This document shows positions 1 to 7,714 of a stretch of DNA of 15,993 bases, piece by piece. Location: the NCBI GenBank assembly GCA_023145535.1, contig JAGLDQ010000261.1, positions 1 to 15,993 of the forward strand, in the 5' to 3' direction. The first letter of the stretch is position 1. Every line of letters starts with the position of its first letter. The translations under genes were made by a program, and so were the position numbers. Source of the DNA: Cocleimonas sp. Its GTDB lineage: Bacteria > Pseudomonadota > Gammaproteobacteria > Thiotrichales > Thiotrichaceae. The notes beneath the pieces are model-generated. The model saw only the letters and a program-made list of their open reading frames with translations, ran no database searches and had not been told where the DNA came from.

Positions 1-464
1 TCCCCCTCATTTTTACTCACAATCTCTACTTTCCAGCCTTTATTTTCAGCATAGCGGGTGTACATACGAAATAAATCGCCTGCAAAAATCGCCGCCTCAT
101 CACCGCCTGTTCCTGCGCGTACTTCTATAAAGGTATTGCTACCATCATTAGGGTCTTTAGGCAGGAGCAGTTTTTGCAATGTTAATTCATATTGTTTCAG
201 CTTTTGCTTTGCATCTTGAATTTCTTCCTGCGCCATTTCTTTCATTTCAGGATCATCCAGCATTTCTTCAGCGGTTTCTTTATCTTCTGCTGTGTGCTGA
301 TATTTTGAATATTCTTGAACGATGGGTTCAAGCTGGCTATATTCCATTGAAAGTTTACGGAACTGGTTTTGATCACTAATCACATCAGGCTCAGAGAGTA
401 GCGCCGCAATTTCAGAATGACGTTCACCAAAGGCTTCAAGTTTTTGTTGTATGGAAGGTTTCAT
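1..464 (-). CDS. prfA: Peptide chain release factor 1 (RF1), N-terminal part, cut by window edge
   Basis: RF1 reads UAA and UAG stop codons in the ribosomal A site and triggers release of the finished peptide. The 154 codons in view begin at the ATG at 464 (start MKPSIQQKLEAF) and include the PCRF-domain signature VRAGTGGDEAAIFAGDL near residues 116-132, which is diagnostic for class-I release factors. The codon-recognition and GGQ regions lie beyond the left edge, since the full protein is normally about 360 residues. The gene starts 3 bp after the hemA stop codon on the same strand, so the two are almost certainly co-transcribed and perhaps translationally coupled; the hemA-prfA order is common in Gammaproteobacteria. 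The Shine-Dalgarno candidate (GGATGAGAA) sits inside the hemA 3' end. RF1 rather than RF2 is inferred from the N-terminus and the hemA neighbour. Confidence 0.95.
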   Translation of the reverse strand, partial: MKPSIQQKLEAFGERHSEIAALLSEPDVISDQNQFRKLSMEYSQLEPIVQEYSKYQHTAEDKETAEEMLDDPEMKEMAQEEIQDAKQKLKQYELTLQKLLLPKDPNDGSNTFIEVRAGTGGDEAAIFAGDLFRMYTRYAENKGWKVEIVSKNEG

Positions 465-467
465 ATT

Positions 468-1721
468 TTATTTCTCATCCAAGCCAAGCAATTTACTCGC
501 CGCTTGCAATAGTTTTATATCCCCGCTATGCGCCGCTTTATTCATTGTGCTAGTGGGATGATGGGCTAGTTTATTGGTTAAGGTATGGGCTAAAAACTGT
601 AAAGCTTCTTCGGTAGATTTTCCATTTTTTAGCATTTTTTGTGCCTTTTCTAAGGTTTCTTGTTTGGCCTCATTGAGTTTAGTGCGGTAACTTTGAATTA
701 ACTGTACCTGATCTTGTGCTTGCAACCAGGCGGAGAAATTTTTGACTTCTTCCGTTACCATCACTTCGGCTTTTTCAGCCGCTGCTTGACGTGATTTTAA
801 ATTCTCTTCAATAACAGAGTGCAAATCATCAACGGTATAAAGGTAAATATCATCCAGCTCACCTACCGCCTCTTCAATATCGCGGGGTACTGCAATATCA
901 ACCATAAAAATAGGACGGTGTTTACGAATTTTCAAGGCATGCTCAACCGTGCCTTTGCCTATAATGGGCACGGGCGCGGCAGTCGATGAGATAACAATAT
1001 CAACATCGGGTAAATAATCGCTGATTTCAGCCAGTCCGATACAGCGACCATCAAATTCTTTTGCCAATTTTGCCGCATTATCAATGCTTCGATTGGCGAT
1101 AATAATATTTTTCACGCCTGTTGCGTGAATATGACGACCCACCAGTTCAATCGTTTCACCAGCACCAATCAGCATCACTGTTTGTTGTTGCAGATCACTA
1201 AAAATTTGCTTAGCAAGATTAACCGCCGCAAACGCCACTGAAACAGGGTTAGCGCCAATACTGGTTTGAGTACGTACTTTTTTTGCAGTTGAAAAAGCAA
1301 ATTGCATTAAACGCTTTAACGTACGTCCTGTGGCTTTATGATCGGAAGCGGTTTTTAACGCGGTTTTTAATTGCCCCAAAATTTGTGGCTCACCAAGTAC
1401 CAATGAATCCAGACCGCAAGCCACGCGAAATGCATGGCGTACCGCCTCTTCTTGCTGATAAGTATACAAATAGGGTAAAAGTTTATCGTTTTCTATTTGA
1501 TGATACGCCGCCAGCCAGCGACTGACTTCAGCAATCTCCTCTTTTTTATCAACGGTAATATAGATTTCAGTGCGATTACAGGTAGAAAGTATCATCCCCT
1601 CGGGTGAAATATCCGTTGTTTGCACCAACGCCTCAGCAAGGTTTTCAGAAGAAAACGCTACTTTTTCCCGTATGGAAACGGGCGCTGTTTTGTGATTGAC
1701 ACCGATAACGACAATTGACAT
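468..1721 (-). CDS. hemA: Glutamyl-tRNA reductase
   Basis: This cytoplasmic enzyme reduces glutamyl-tRNA(Glu) with NADPH to glutamate-1-semialdehyde, the first committed step of the C5 route to 5-aminolevulinate, heme and other tetrapyrroles. At 417 residues it has the usual family length. The N-terminal catalytic domain shows GVNHKTAP (7-14) and STCNRTEIY (46-54), with Cys48 as the thioester-forming nucleophile. It is followed by GLDSLVLGEPQILGQ (103-117), the NADPH-binding LIGAGET (184-190), and a helical C-terminal dimerisation region. The ATG at 1721 gives the canonical N-terminus, although no strong ribosome site precedes it. The gene lies 81 bp downstream of an exporter gene and 3 bp before prfA. 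The divergent lolB often seen next to gammaproteobacterial hemA is absent; an MFS gene on the same strand takes its place. Confidence 0.97.
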   Translation of the reverse strand: MSIVVIGVNHKTAPVSIREKVAFSSENLAEALVQTTDISPEGMILSTCNRTEIYITVDKKEEIAEVSRWLAAYHQIENDKLLPYLYTYQQEEAVRHAFRVACGLDSLVLGEPQILGQLKTALKTASDHKATGRTLKRLMQFAFSTAKKVRTQTSIGANPVSVAFAAVNLAKQIFSDLQQQTVMLIGAGETIELVGRHIHATGVKNIIIANRSIDNAAKLAKEFDGRCIGLAEISDYLPDVDIVISSTAAPVPIIGKGTVEHALKIRKHRPIFMVDIAVPRDIEEAVGELDDIYLYTVDDLHSVIEENLKSRQAAAEKAEVMVTEEVKNFSAWLQAQDQVQLIQSYRTKLNEAKQETLEKAQKMLKNGKSTEEALQFLAHTLTNKLAHHPTSTMNKAAHSGDIKLLQAASKLLGLDEK

Positions 1722-1802
1722 AAAGGGAAAGTAGTTTATAAATTATTAGAGGAAAGCGGAAAAAAGTCATTCTATCAAGCTGAAAGGAAATTGTCCTGTC
1801 AA

Positions 1803-2999
1803 TTACACGTTCCTTTTGGAGATAGAAAGCCAAAGAAAAAATGCCATTAAAAAAACCACCGCTTGCACCCAAACAAAATTGACCGCTTCACTCCCTAATA
1901 AAGGGGCAATAACACTTGCCAGTAACGCATTCGATAACATTTGGGTAAAACCTTGCATCGCAGCGGCAGAGCCACGATTTTTAGGGAAGCAATCCAATGC
2001 CAAAATAGTAATATTAGGCATAATCATTGCTAACGAAAAGGCATATAACACTAAGGGCGCAATGCTAATGAGCGCAGAGGTTGGTAAGAAACTAACTTGC
2101 AGTAAATTTAAGACAACCGCAAGTGCAGTGAGAAAAAAGCCCACATTGATGGTCTGCTCTGATGATAAGTAATGTGTTAGTTTGTTGGTTACAAACGCGC
2201 CAATCACAATACCAGCCGTCACGGGTGCAAATAGATAAATAAAATCCTCAGCTTGCCATTGCAAAACATCAAAAATAATGGTTGGTGCGCCAACCACATA
2301 GATAAAAAATCCTGCAAAACTCAGTGTCGTTGTTAAAACTAATGTCATAAAGCGTGCATGTAATAAGGCACGACTATAAACCTTAGTAACATGAAGCGGA
2401 TGAAGTGATTGCTGTTGCTCAACAGGTAAAGACTCTTTAATGCGTAATAGCGCGATCATCAGCACCACTGCCCCGTAAAATGCCAGAAAGTAAAATACCG
2501 AGCGCCAGCCAAATAGATTATGTAACGCACCGCCAATAATAGGTGAAATAGCTGGTGCAATCGCAAACAACATCATCACTTGCGACATCGCCTTACGTGC
2601 ATCCTGCTCGTTAAAACTATCACGAATCATCGCCCGACCTGCCACATAACCACCGCTAGCGGCCATGCCTTGTAAAATTCGTGACAGCATAAAGGTTTGA
2701 AAATTATCGGTTAAAGCACAACCTAATGAGGCGACTAGATACAAGCTAGCAGAGGCAAAGATAATAGGTTTACGTCCAAAGCGATCGGTTAACGGCCCCC
2801 AAATTAACGTCATCACCGCAAACCCTGCCAGATAGGCTCCTAGTGATTGTGAGATAAGCGCACGCGAAACTTGAAACTCAGCCTCTATACTGGGAAATGA
2901 TGGCAAATAGGTGTCAATGCTAAAAGGGCCCACCATTGAAAGAAGCGCAGCAGCAATGATTAACCAGCGTTTGGATATTTTATTGAATTGGTTTTTCAT
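1803..2999 (-). CDS. Bcr/CflA-type MFS drug-efflux transporter
   Basis: This is an inner-membrane proton-coupled antiporter of the major facilitator superfamily, DHA1 group, probably exporting a drug or other small molecule. Its 398 residues form about 12 hydrophobic segments. The loop after TM2 carries motif A as GPLTDRFGRKP (68-78), and TM4 carries RILQGMAASGGYVAGRAM (107-124), matching the RxxQGxxAxxGxVxxRAxxRD signature of Bcr/CflA exporters. SIDTYLPSFP in TM1 is also typical. The ATG at 2999 gives the expected short cytoplasmic N-terminus; there is no clear Shine-Dalgarno site. It precedes hemA by 81 bp on the same strand, so read-through into hemA-prfA is possible. A short perfect inverted repeat, GGGTTACCC (3011-3019), lies 12 bp upstream of the start. 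The substrate cannot be told from sequence. Confidence 0.9.
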   Translation of the reverse strand: MKNQFNKISKRWLIIAAALLSMVGPFSIDTYLPSFPSIEAEFQVSRALISQSLGAYLAGFAVMTLIWGPLTDRFGRKPIIFASASLYLVASLGCALTDNFQTFMLSRILQGMAASGGYVAGRAMIRDSFNEQDARKAMSQVMMLFAIAPAISPIIGGALHNLFGWRSVFYFLAFYGAVVLMIALLRIKESLPVEQQQSLHPLHVTKVYSRALLHARFMTLVLTTTLSFAGFFIYVVGAPTIIFDVLQWQAEDFIYLFAPVTAGIVIGAFVTNKLTHYLSSEQTINVGFFLTALAVVLNLLQVSFLPTSALISIAPLVLYAFSLAMIMPNITILALDCFPKNRGSAAAMQGFTQMLSNALLASVIAPLLGSEAVNFVWVQAVVFLMAFFLWLSISKRNV

Positions 3000-3075
3000 T
3001 GTTTATTATTGGGTTACCCGCATGTAAAATGAATTTAAGGGAGGCGAGACAAGGTTCTTACGTGCTTGACGTTCT

Positions 3076-3255
3076 TTAAGCGTATAAAAATAATTCGTTT
3101 GATAAATTCGCAGCTGCGCTATCAAACTCATTGGTTTTACTGTGGGGGTCATAAATGACATCATGAATAACCTGAGTTTCATGCTGAAAATAATCAAATA
3201 CTTCGCCTTTCAGGAGCTTTGTAATACTTTTAAAACACGCACTGAGGGTTGGCAT
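3076..3255 (-). CDS. Possible small protein (59 aa), unrecognised
   Basis: This short ATG-initiated frame lies in the 342 bp gap between the P450 and the MFS gene. The predicted 59-residue protein starts MPTLSACFKS and ends NELFLYA. Its mixed composition, with charged, aromatic and Ala/Asn-rich stretches (HDVIYDPHSKTNEF, FDSAAANLSN), is more protein-like than the overlapping 63-codon frame at 3006-3197. There is no good Shine-Dalgarno site and I recognise no family. An in-frame TGA lies 11 codons upstream of the ATG, so it is not simply the tail of a longer intact gene. It may be a real small gene, a decayed remnant or chance. Confidence 0.3.
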   Translation of the reverse strand: MPTLSACFKSITKLLKGEVFDYFQHETQVIHDVIYDPHSKTNEFDSAAANLSNELFLYA

Positions 3256-3341
3256 TTGAAACTTATGATTATTTAAGCAAGAAGATCAAACAATTACACA
3301 CTAAATATTATTTTTTACTCACATCCTTCTCAAGCTAAAAC

Positions 3342-4706
3342 TTATCGCTTAATCAACTTCATGGGCAAATTGTCACTCGGGCGTAGTGTCAAGCGACAAT
3401 CCATTCCACCCGCATAACCATTGGTCGTTTCAGCTCTAAATTTTTGCGCTAAAATAGCAAAGACCAACACAGATTCTTTAATCCCAAAGGTCTTTCCAGG
3501 ACAAACGCGTGGCCCTGCACTAAAGGGAATGTAGGTGAATTTAGTTGGGCTTTTAGCTTCTGGCATAAAGCGTTCAGGAATAAAATGATCAGGATTTTCC
3601 CAATGTTTTTTATGGCGTTGCAGTAACCACGGGACAATCAATATATTAGATTTTGCGGGGATGTGTGTACCATTAATGTTGTCATCTTCAGTAGCCTGTC
3701 GTGCAAGTACAGGCACGGGCGGATAAAGGCGCATGGTTTCATCAAGAATGGCACGGGTATAAGGCAGTTTATCGACATCTTCATACGTTGGTGTTGTTCC
3801 CCCAAGCTCCCGTTTTAGCTCTTCATGCAGTTTCTTTTCAACCTCAGGTGCTTGCGAGAGTAAATACCATGTCCATGACAATACATTGGCAGTGGTTTCA
3901 TGACCTGCCATAAATAACACAATGATTTCATTGCGAATCTCAAGGCGTGTCATCGACTCACTATCATCCAGTGTTTCACTGGCACGTATAAACTGTGCGA
4001 CTAAGGTGTCTTTATTTTCTTTGTAGGTGGCTTTTTCCATAATTTCATCAATACAGTCATGGATCACCTTTGCCGAATTTTTTCCAACACCAAATTTACC
4101 ATTGAGATTGGGAAACCAGCGCATACCAAGGAGCTTAGGGATATCCATTTGGCTAACTACGGTTTGATAGTTGGCAAAGGCGGTGACAATACTTGCGGCA
4201 CTTTTTGCGCCTAATTTTTCGCCAAACAAAGTCCGCGCAATAATATCGGCTCCCAATTGCGCCATTTCTGGTTGCATGGAGACGGTTGCGCCAGATTCCA
4301 GCTTATCCCACTTAGTTTCTGTATCTTTAATCGCGGAGATCATTACCTCGCTATACATTTCGATATGTGCATTATCAAAGGAGCCTGATAGTAAACGGCG
4401 ATGCTTTTTCCACGTTGCACCAGTACTGACAAATAATCCATTACCTAGTAAAGGCTCTAATGCTTTTACTTGTTGTGTGGTTTTATCGAGATAATTCATC
4501 CCATTTTCGATCATTACCTTACGGACTGTTTCAGGCGAGTTGACAATAAAAATATTCTGTTTTAACACTTTAAGGTGCATAAAATCTTTTTCAAATGCAA
4601 ATTCAGGCCAAATGGATAATAGATTTTTATGCGCGTAAAAAAGCGCTTTAAGTGGGTTAAATTGTTTCTTCGGACGAGCAGGGTGAGGGGGTTTGAAATG
4701 TTTCAT
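3342..4706 (-). CDS. Cytochrome P450 monooxygenase
   Basis: This is a heme-thiolate monooxygenase, 454 residues from the chosen start. It shows the I-helix oxygen-activation motif AGHETT (267-272), the K-helix ExxR as ETMR (323-326), PERF (377-380), and the heme loop FSAGPRVCPG (395-404) with Cys402 as axial ligand. WKKHRR (99-104) fits the C-helix that contacts the heme propionates. There is no N-terminal membrane anchor, so a soluble protein is expected. No ferredoxin or reductase gene is in the window, so redox partners must come from elsewhere. I chose the ATG at 4706 over the upstream TTG at 4733 because AGAGAA precedes the ATG by about 9 bases and the TTG start would overlap the preceding gene. 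It follows the DUF2156 gene by 13 bp, implying one transcript. The substrate is unknown; the overall look is of the fatty-acid or terpenoid-hydroxylating bacterial CYPs. Confidence 0.95.
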   Translation of the reverse strand: MKHFKPPHPARPKKQFNPLKALFYAHKNLLSIWPEFAFEKDFMHLKVLKQNIFIVNSPETVRKVMIENGMNYLDKTTQQVKALEPLLGNGLFVSTGATWKKHRRLLSGSFDNAHIEMYSEVMISAIKDTETKWDKLESGATVSMQPEMAQLGADIIARTLFGEKLGAKSAASIVTAFANYQTVVSQMDIPKLLGMRWFPNLNGKFGVGKNSAKVIHDCIDEIMEKATYKENKDTLVAQFIRASETLDDSESMTRLEIRNEIIVLFMAGHETTANVLSWTWYLLSQAPEVEKKLHEELKRELGGTTPTYEDVDKLPYTRAILDETMRLYPPVPVLARQATEDDNINGTHIPAKSNILIVPWLLQRHKKHWENPDHFIPERFMPEAKSPTKFTYIPFSAGPRVCPGKTFGIKESVLVFAILAQKFRAETTNGYAGGMDCRLTLRPSDNLPMKLIKR

Positions 4707-4719
4707 TATTATTAATTCT

Positions 4720-5727
4720 CTAATAGATACCAATCGCTTTCATCAGGATAAAAATTTCCCAAAGAGTATTGCCTTTAGTACTGCAAAAATAAACACGTTG
4801 CTGCTCGCCTGCAAACTTCTTTTTATGAGAGGCATTCCCTTTATTGGGATAAAGAAAGTTCATATTATGATAGGAAAAACGTAACACCTTGCGCGTTATT
4901 TTATTGTAGTTAAACTCTGCGCCTAATTGATATAACGGCGACATTCCTAAAGAAAGTATCTCAATTTTTTCTTGACGAAAAACATCCATTGCTTCCAAAA
5001 TAAGTGTTGGGCTAACGCCATGGGGTGCGGTCTCTGCAATGCGGTCAATATTATGATAGTAACCAATGACTTTATTATCTCGGTAAAAAGGATCAAAAAC
5101 CGTAATACCGATTAATTTTCCCTGCTGTTTCGCAATAAAGCAGCGGGAGTCGATTTCATCTTGATATAAAAAAGGACGATTTAAAAAAGCCAGTTGATTT
5201 CCACCTTTTCCTTTTAACCAAGACTGCGACAATGATTTAATCTCAGCGAGTTCATTGCATTGAGACAAGTCAATTTCTTCAATCTCAACCTCCTCACGCC
5301 GACATTTATTCCGCCATTGCCGTAAACTGCTTTTGGCTTTTCCTTTTAGATCATAATGTTGAATAGCCATTTCAGTTTCAATACCAAACTGGTTAACTTG
5401 ATAACCTAGCTGATCAAGAAGGATGGCCATCTTGCGTGAGATTTGAATAAACTGTGCGCTTGGGTTAGCAGCAAGAAACTGTTTAAGCAAAAAAACGGTG
5501 TTTTCTTTAGCGCAAATAGGATTCGCTAGCACAATAACTCTACCTTTAGGCGCAAAGAGCCGATGTTGATAGCGTAGATAGCTGATATAGCCAATGCCTT
5601 CAATAAAGAAATACTCTAAGCCTTCTTGAAGTCCTGAGTATGCTAGGCAGGAATCGCCATATTGTTTAAAATAGGGTAGGAGTTGGTCAATATCTTGGGA
5701 GGTTAGTCTGTTTGGATGTGTTTGCAT
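4720..5727 (-). CDS. DUF2156 / MprF C-terminal-type (LPG-synthase-like) protein
   Basis: The 335-residue protein has the two-lobed GNAT-like fold signature of DUF2156, the family of the catalytic C-terminal domain of MprF, which transfers lysine or alanine from aminoacyl-tRNA to phosphatidylglycerol. Visible hallmarks are SLRQWRNKCRREEVEIEE (134-151), QSWLKGKG (168-175), the strand GKLIGITVFDPFY (203-215), EILSLGMSPLYQLG (256-269), and a C-terminal FLYPNKGNASHKKKFAGEQ (291-309). There are no membrane helices, so this is the stand-alone soluble form rather than a full MprF flippase fusion. Such stand-alone proteins are poorly characterised, and an acyl or aminoacyl transfer role is an inference. 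It is the first gene of a probable operon with the P450. No Shine-Dalgarno site precedes the ATG, and a possible -10 box (TATAAC at 5736-5741) lies so close that the mRNA may be nearly leaderless. Confidence 0.8.
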   Translation of the reverse strand: MQTHPNRLTSQDIDQLLPYFKQYGDSCLAYSGLQEGLEYFFIEGIGYISYLRYQHRLFAPKGRVIVLANPICAKENTVFLLKQFLAANPSAQFIQISRKMAILLDQLGYQVNQFGIETEMAIQHYDLKGKAKSSLRQWRNKCRREEVEIEEIDLSQCNELAEIKSLSQSWLKGKGGNQLAFLNRPFLYQDEIDSRCFIAKQQGKLIGITVFDPFYRDNKVIGYYHNIDRIAETAPHGVSPTLILEAMDVFRQEKIEILSLGMSPLYQLGAEFNYNKITRKVLRFSYHNMNFLYPNKGNASHKKKFAGEQQRVYFCSTKGNTLWEIFILMKAIGIY

Positions 5728-5763
5728 AGAAATGCGTTATATGAATAGTTAGGGAATCTAAAC

Positions 5764-5811
5764 TTAAAAAAATTATCTCCCCATAGCATCACCAAGTAAT
5801 GCCATGGGGAG
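5764..5811 (-). terminator. Rho-independent terminator after the 5844-6515 gene
   Basis: Read on the minus strand, an 8 bp arm (CTCCCCAT with ATGGGGAG) stacks on a further 4 bp (GCAT/ATGC) across one mismatch, with a 9-base loop. It is followed at once by ATAATTTTTTTAAG, a run of seven T. It lies 33 bp after the stop codon of the upstream minus-strand gene and 49 bp before the DUF2156 start, so it separates the two transcription units. Confidence 0.85.
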
Positions 5812-5843
5812 TCGAGAGTTAGGGCGTATTTTTAAAGAAAGGC

Positions 5844-6515
5844 TTATTCTTTATCGGCTATTTCATAGCGAGGCATAGCAACATTTTTAACTTGCTCTTC
5901 TTTATCTGTAATTAAATGATGCTGTGAATCTAGCTTGCTTCCCTCACCATCATCCTCAATAAGCCCTACAGACTTCACCGTTTTTAAATAAAGTGCAAAG
6001 AAATCAGGAAGTAAAACTTGTTGCAAATAATCCAGCGCCCATTTTCTATCACGAGAACCTAATGTTTCGATAATATTATTAGCAAATTCACGCCCCATGG
6101 AAAAACCTGCTTTATTTTTGGTGTTATCCCATTTGGTGTTGGCATAACCAGCAAAGCGCTCATTGAGTTTTTCATAAAAAGGCGTACGGTAATCACCATT
6201 ACCACTAAAATCACGCGCATTGTCTTGCACATGATCTGCCATTTTTTGTGCGTATAGTTGGATTAAGGTGGCGCGATCTTCATCATCAATCGTTTCATGC
6301 ACCATACGGTCTAATGAATGAATCAATAATGCCACGATTTCTTCAATGATAGCAATGCGTTGCTGCTGAGTATCAATCTGAAAGTTTTCATTCTCAATTT
6401 CCAATAACGTTTGCATGCCGATTTTCCAGCAGTTAAAGGCAAGTACGCTAACGGTCTCTTCGACTGAAACTTCACGTACTTTATTACTCCATTTGGTTTT
6501 AATTCGTATGCGCAC
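5844..6515 (-). CDS. Unrecognised cytoplasmic helical protein, 223 aa
   Basis: I do not recognise this family. The predicted protein is soluble, rich in acidic and amphipathic helical stretches, and lacks a signal peptide or membrane segment. Notable parts are a basic N-terminus (MRIRIKTKWSNKVRE), a helical region around 50-105, an aromatic/Asn-rich middle (NARDFSGNGDYRTPFYEKL near 99-117), DRKWALDYLQQVLLPDFFALY near 156-176, and an acidic tail. The start codon is GTG at 6515, supported by GGAG 8 bases upstream and by a consensus-like promoter at 6550-6578. It is a single-gene unit: divergent from the 6642 gene, with a strong terminator behind it. The isolated regulation and good promoter argue for a real, expressed gene of unknown job. 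Confidence 0.8.
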   Translation of the reverse strand: MRIRIKTKWSNKVREVSVEETVSVLAFNCWKIGMQTLLEIENENFQIDTQQQRIAIIEEIVALLIHSLDRMVHETIDDEDRATLIQLYAQKMADHVQDNARDFSGNGDYRTPFYEKLNERFAGYANTKWDNTKNKAGFSMGREFANNIIETLGSRDRKWALDYLQQVLLPDFFALYLKTVKSVGLIEDDGEGSKLDSQHHLITDKEEQVKNVAMPRYEIADKE

Positions 6516-6549
6516 TGTTGATACTCCATGATGCTAATATTAGAGCTGG

Positions 6550-6578
6550 ATTATAAAGGTCTATTGGGAAAATGCGAA
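6550..6578 (-). promoter_or_regulatory. Sigma70-type promoter of the 223-aa gene
   Basis: On the minus strand there is a -35 of TTCGCA (4/6 match, 6573-6578), a spacer of exactly 17 bp, and a perfect -10 TATAAT (6550-6555). The predicted start of transcription near 6543 gives a leader of about 28 bases that contains the GGAG ribosome site before the GTG at 6515. Confidence 0.65.
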
Positions 6579-6641
6579 TATCCTTTTAAACTTGATCCCG
6601 TAATATTTCTATCATTTGTTAAATCCTATAGAATTAATCAC

Positions 6642-7700
6642 ATGAAAACTACTCTATCCGAAACCTCATTAAACATCCTCATTAACACAGTGCAAAAAAA
6701 CTGCCATAGAGCGGATGCGCGCCACGCCGGTGATTACACTCTTTGCGTCTATCTGCTAAAAATGCGTGAAATGTACCGCTGGGAACAAAAAATAAGCTTT
6801 AATGAGGTGCTTACCGTTGAGGATGTGGGTGATTGGTTAACAAACCGTGAAGATGTTTGGGATACTTTGGAAGGATTGGATTATTGTTCACTAGAAATAG
6901 AAGGGCAGATTTACGATGCCTTTGATAATGATAAAATTAATGCGATTTTAAATCCAAAAGGGCTACTCTATAGTGCAGGGTTGGGTATTCGTTGTCGTCC
7001 ACATTTTTTTATTGCTGATCTTGTTGAGCATTATCAGCGTGATAAAACTGATATTTTTATCTCAGGGCATGAGTATGCACGCGATATGGCAGCGCCGCCT
7101 GCAATGATGCAAAATGGATTGGTTTTTATACGGAATGAATCGCTTCGCCGTATGTTGTGGGAGAAGGTGGAAGAATGGCGCATGAGTCCTGTGGATAGCC
7201 CCTTGGGAAGAGCGGTGGCAGCTTATGATTTTGCAGACGATGTGGAAATGGCTCTGGATAAAATGGCGGCAGTTGAATCCGCATTGATAATTGAACATGA
7301 ACTAGGTGAAGTACTCGCAGGAGAAATATTGGGTGGTCAGTGGAATGAGATGCTAAATGCCTTGTCACCCTCTGTGGCTGAAATTATGCTGCGCGCTATT
7401 CGGGATAATCTAGCGGACTCCTTAACCACGCTGGATAAATTATTAGAGAAAAATACAGTCGCATCCATCCATTTCTACTTTGGAAGCTTAACGGCAATGC
7501 GTAAAAAACTGTCCCCTCAGCTAATCGCTTGTTATGAAAAATGGCATGAAAGTGGTGATTTAAACGCGATTGCACAGCATATTAAAACCTCAAGTCAGCA
7601 CTGGGAGCGGCTTGGTAAGGCCTGTTTGCAATTATTTTCTGAGCAAAATAAAGATGCGGCGGATAGCATCGAAAAACTAGTTGAAAAAAACATTTTATAA
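6642..7700 (+). CDS. Sfum_1244-like conserved protein (function unknown)
   Basis: This is a 352-residue soluble protein when started at the ATG at 6642. The N-terminal block holds NCHRADARHAGDYTLCVYLL (20-39) followed by KMREMYRWE (40-48), which I recall as the signature of the conserved Sfum_1244 family (named after a Syntrophobacter protein; biochemical role not known to me). A later block, NPKGLLYSAGLG, precedes RPHFFIADL. The remainder is mostly helical. His and Cys in the first block could bind metal, but this is a guess. An upstream in-frame ATG at 6528 would add 38 residues of low-complexity, AT-rich sequence running through the divergent gene's promoter, so I prefer 6642 even though its ribosome site is weak. 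The next gene, a 2OG-Fe(II) dioxygenase, follows after 14 bp, suggesting a functional pair. Confidence 0.75.
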   Translation: MKTTLSETSLNILINTVQKNCHRADARHAGDYTLCVYLLKMREMYRWEQKISFNEVLTVEDVGDWLTNREDVWDTLEGLDYCSLEIEGQIYDAFDNDKINAILNPKGLLYSAGLGIRCRPHFFIADLVEHYQRDKTDIFISGHEYARDMAAPPAMMQNGLVFIRNESLRRMLWEKVEEWRMSPVDSPLGRAVAAYDFADDVEMALDKMAAVESALIIEHELGEVLAGEILGGQWNEMLNALSPSVAEIMLRAIRDNLADSLTTLDKLLEKNTVASIHFYFGSLTAMRKKLSPQLIACYEKWHESGDLNAIAQHIKTSSQHWERLGKACLQLFSEQNKDAADSIEKLVEKNIL

Positions 7701-7714
7701 ATTGGATTGAAAAA

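Noticed and set aside
1797..1802. Perfect TTGACA at the MFS stop codon as a hemA -35 box
   Set aside because: No acceptable -10 lies 16-18 bp downstream; the nearest (TAGAAT) is 22 bp away.
3006..3197. 63-codon minus-strand frame in the P450-MFS gap
   Set aside because: Met-rich start and random composition; it overlaps the more protein-like 59-codon frame and has no ribosome site.
4707..4733. TTG start nine codons upstream for the P450
   Set aside because: It would overlap the DUF2156 stop and lacks a ribosome site; the ATG at 4706 has AGAGAA about 9 bases upstream.
6528..6641. 38-residue N-terminal extension of the Sfum_1244-like protein
   Set aside because: It reads through the divergent gene's promoter, is AT-driven in composition, and the conserved-looking block starts soon after the ATG at 6642.
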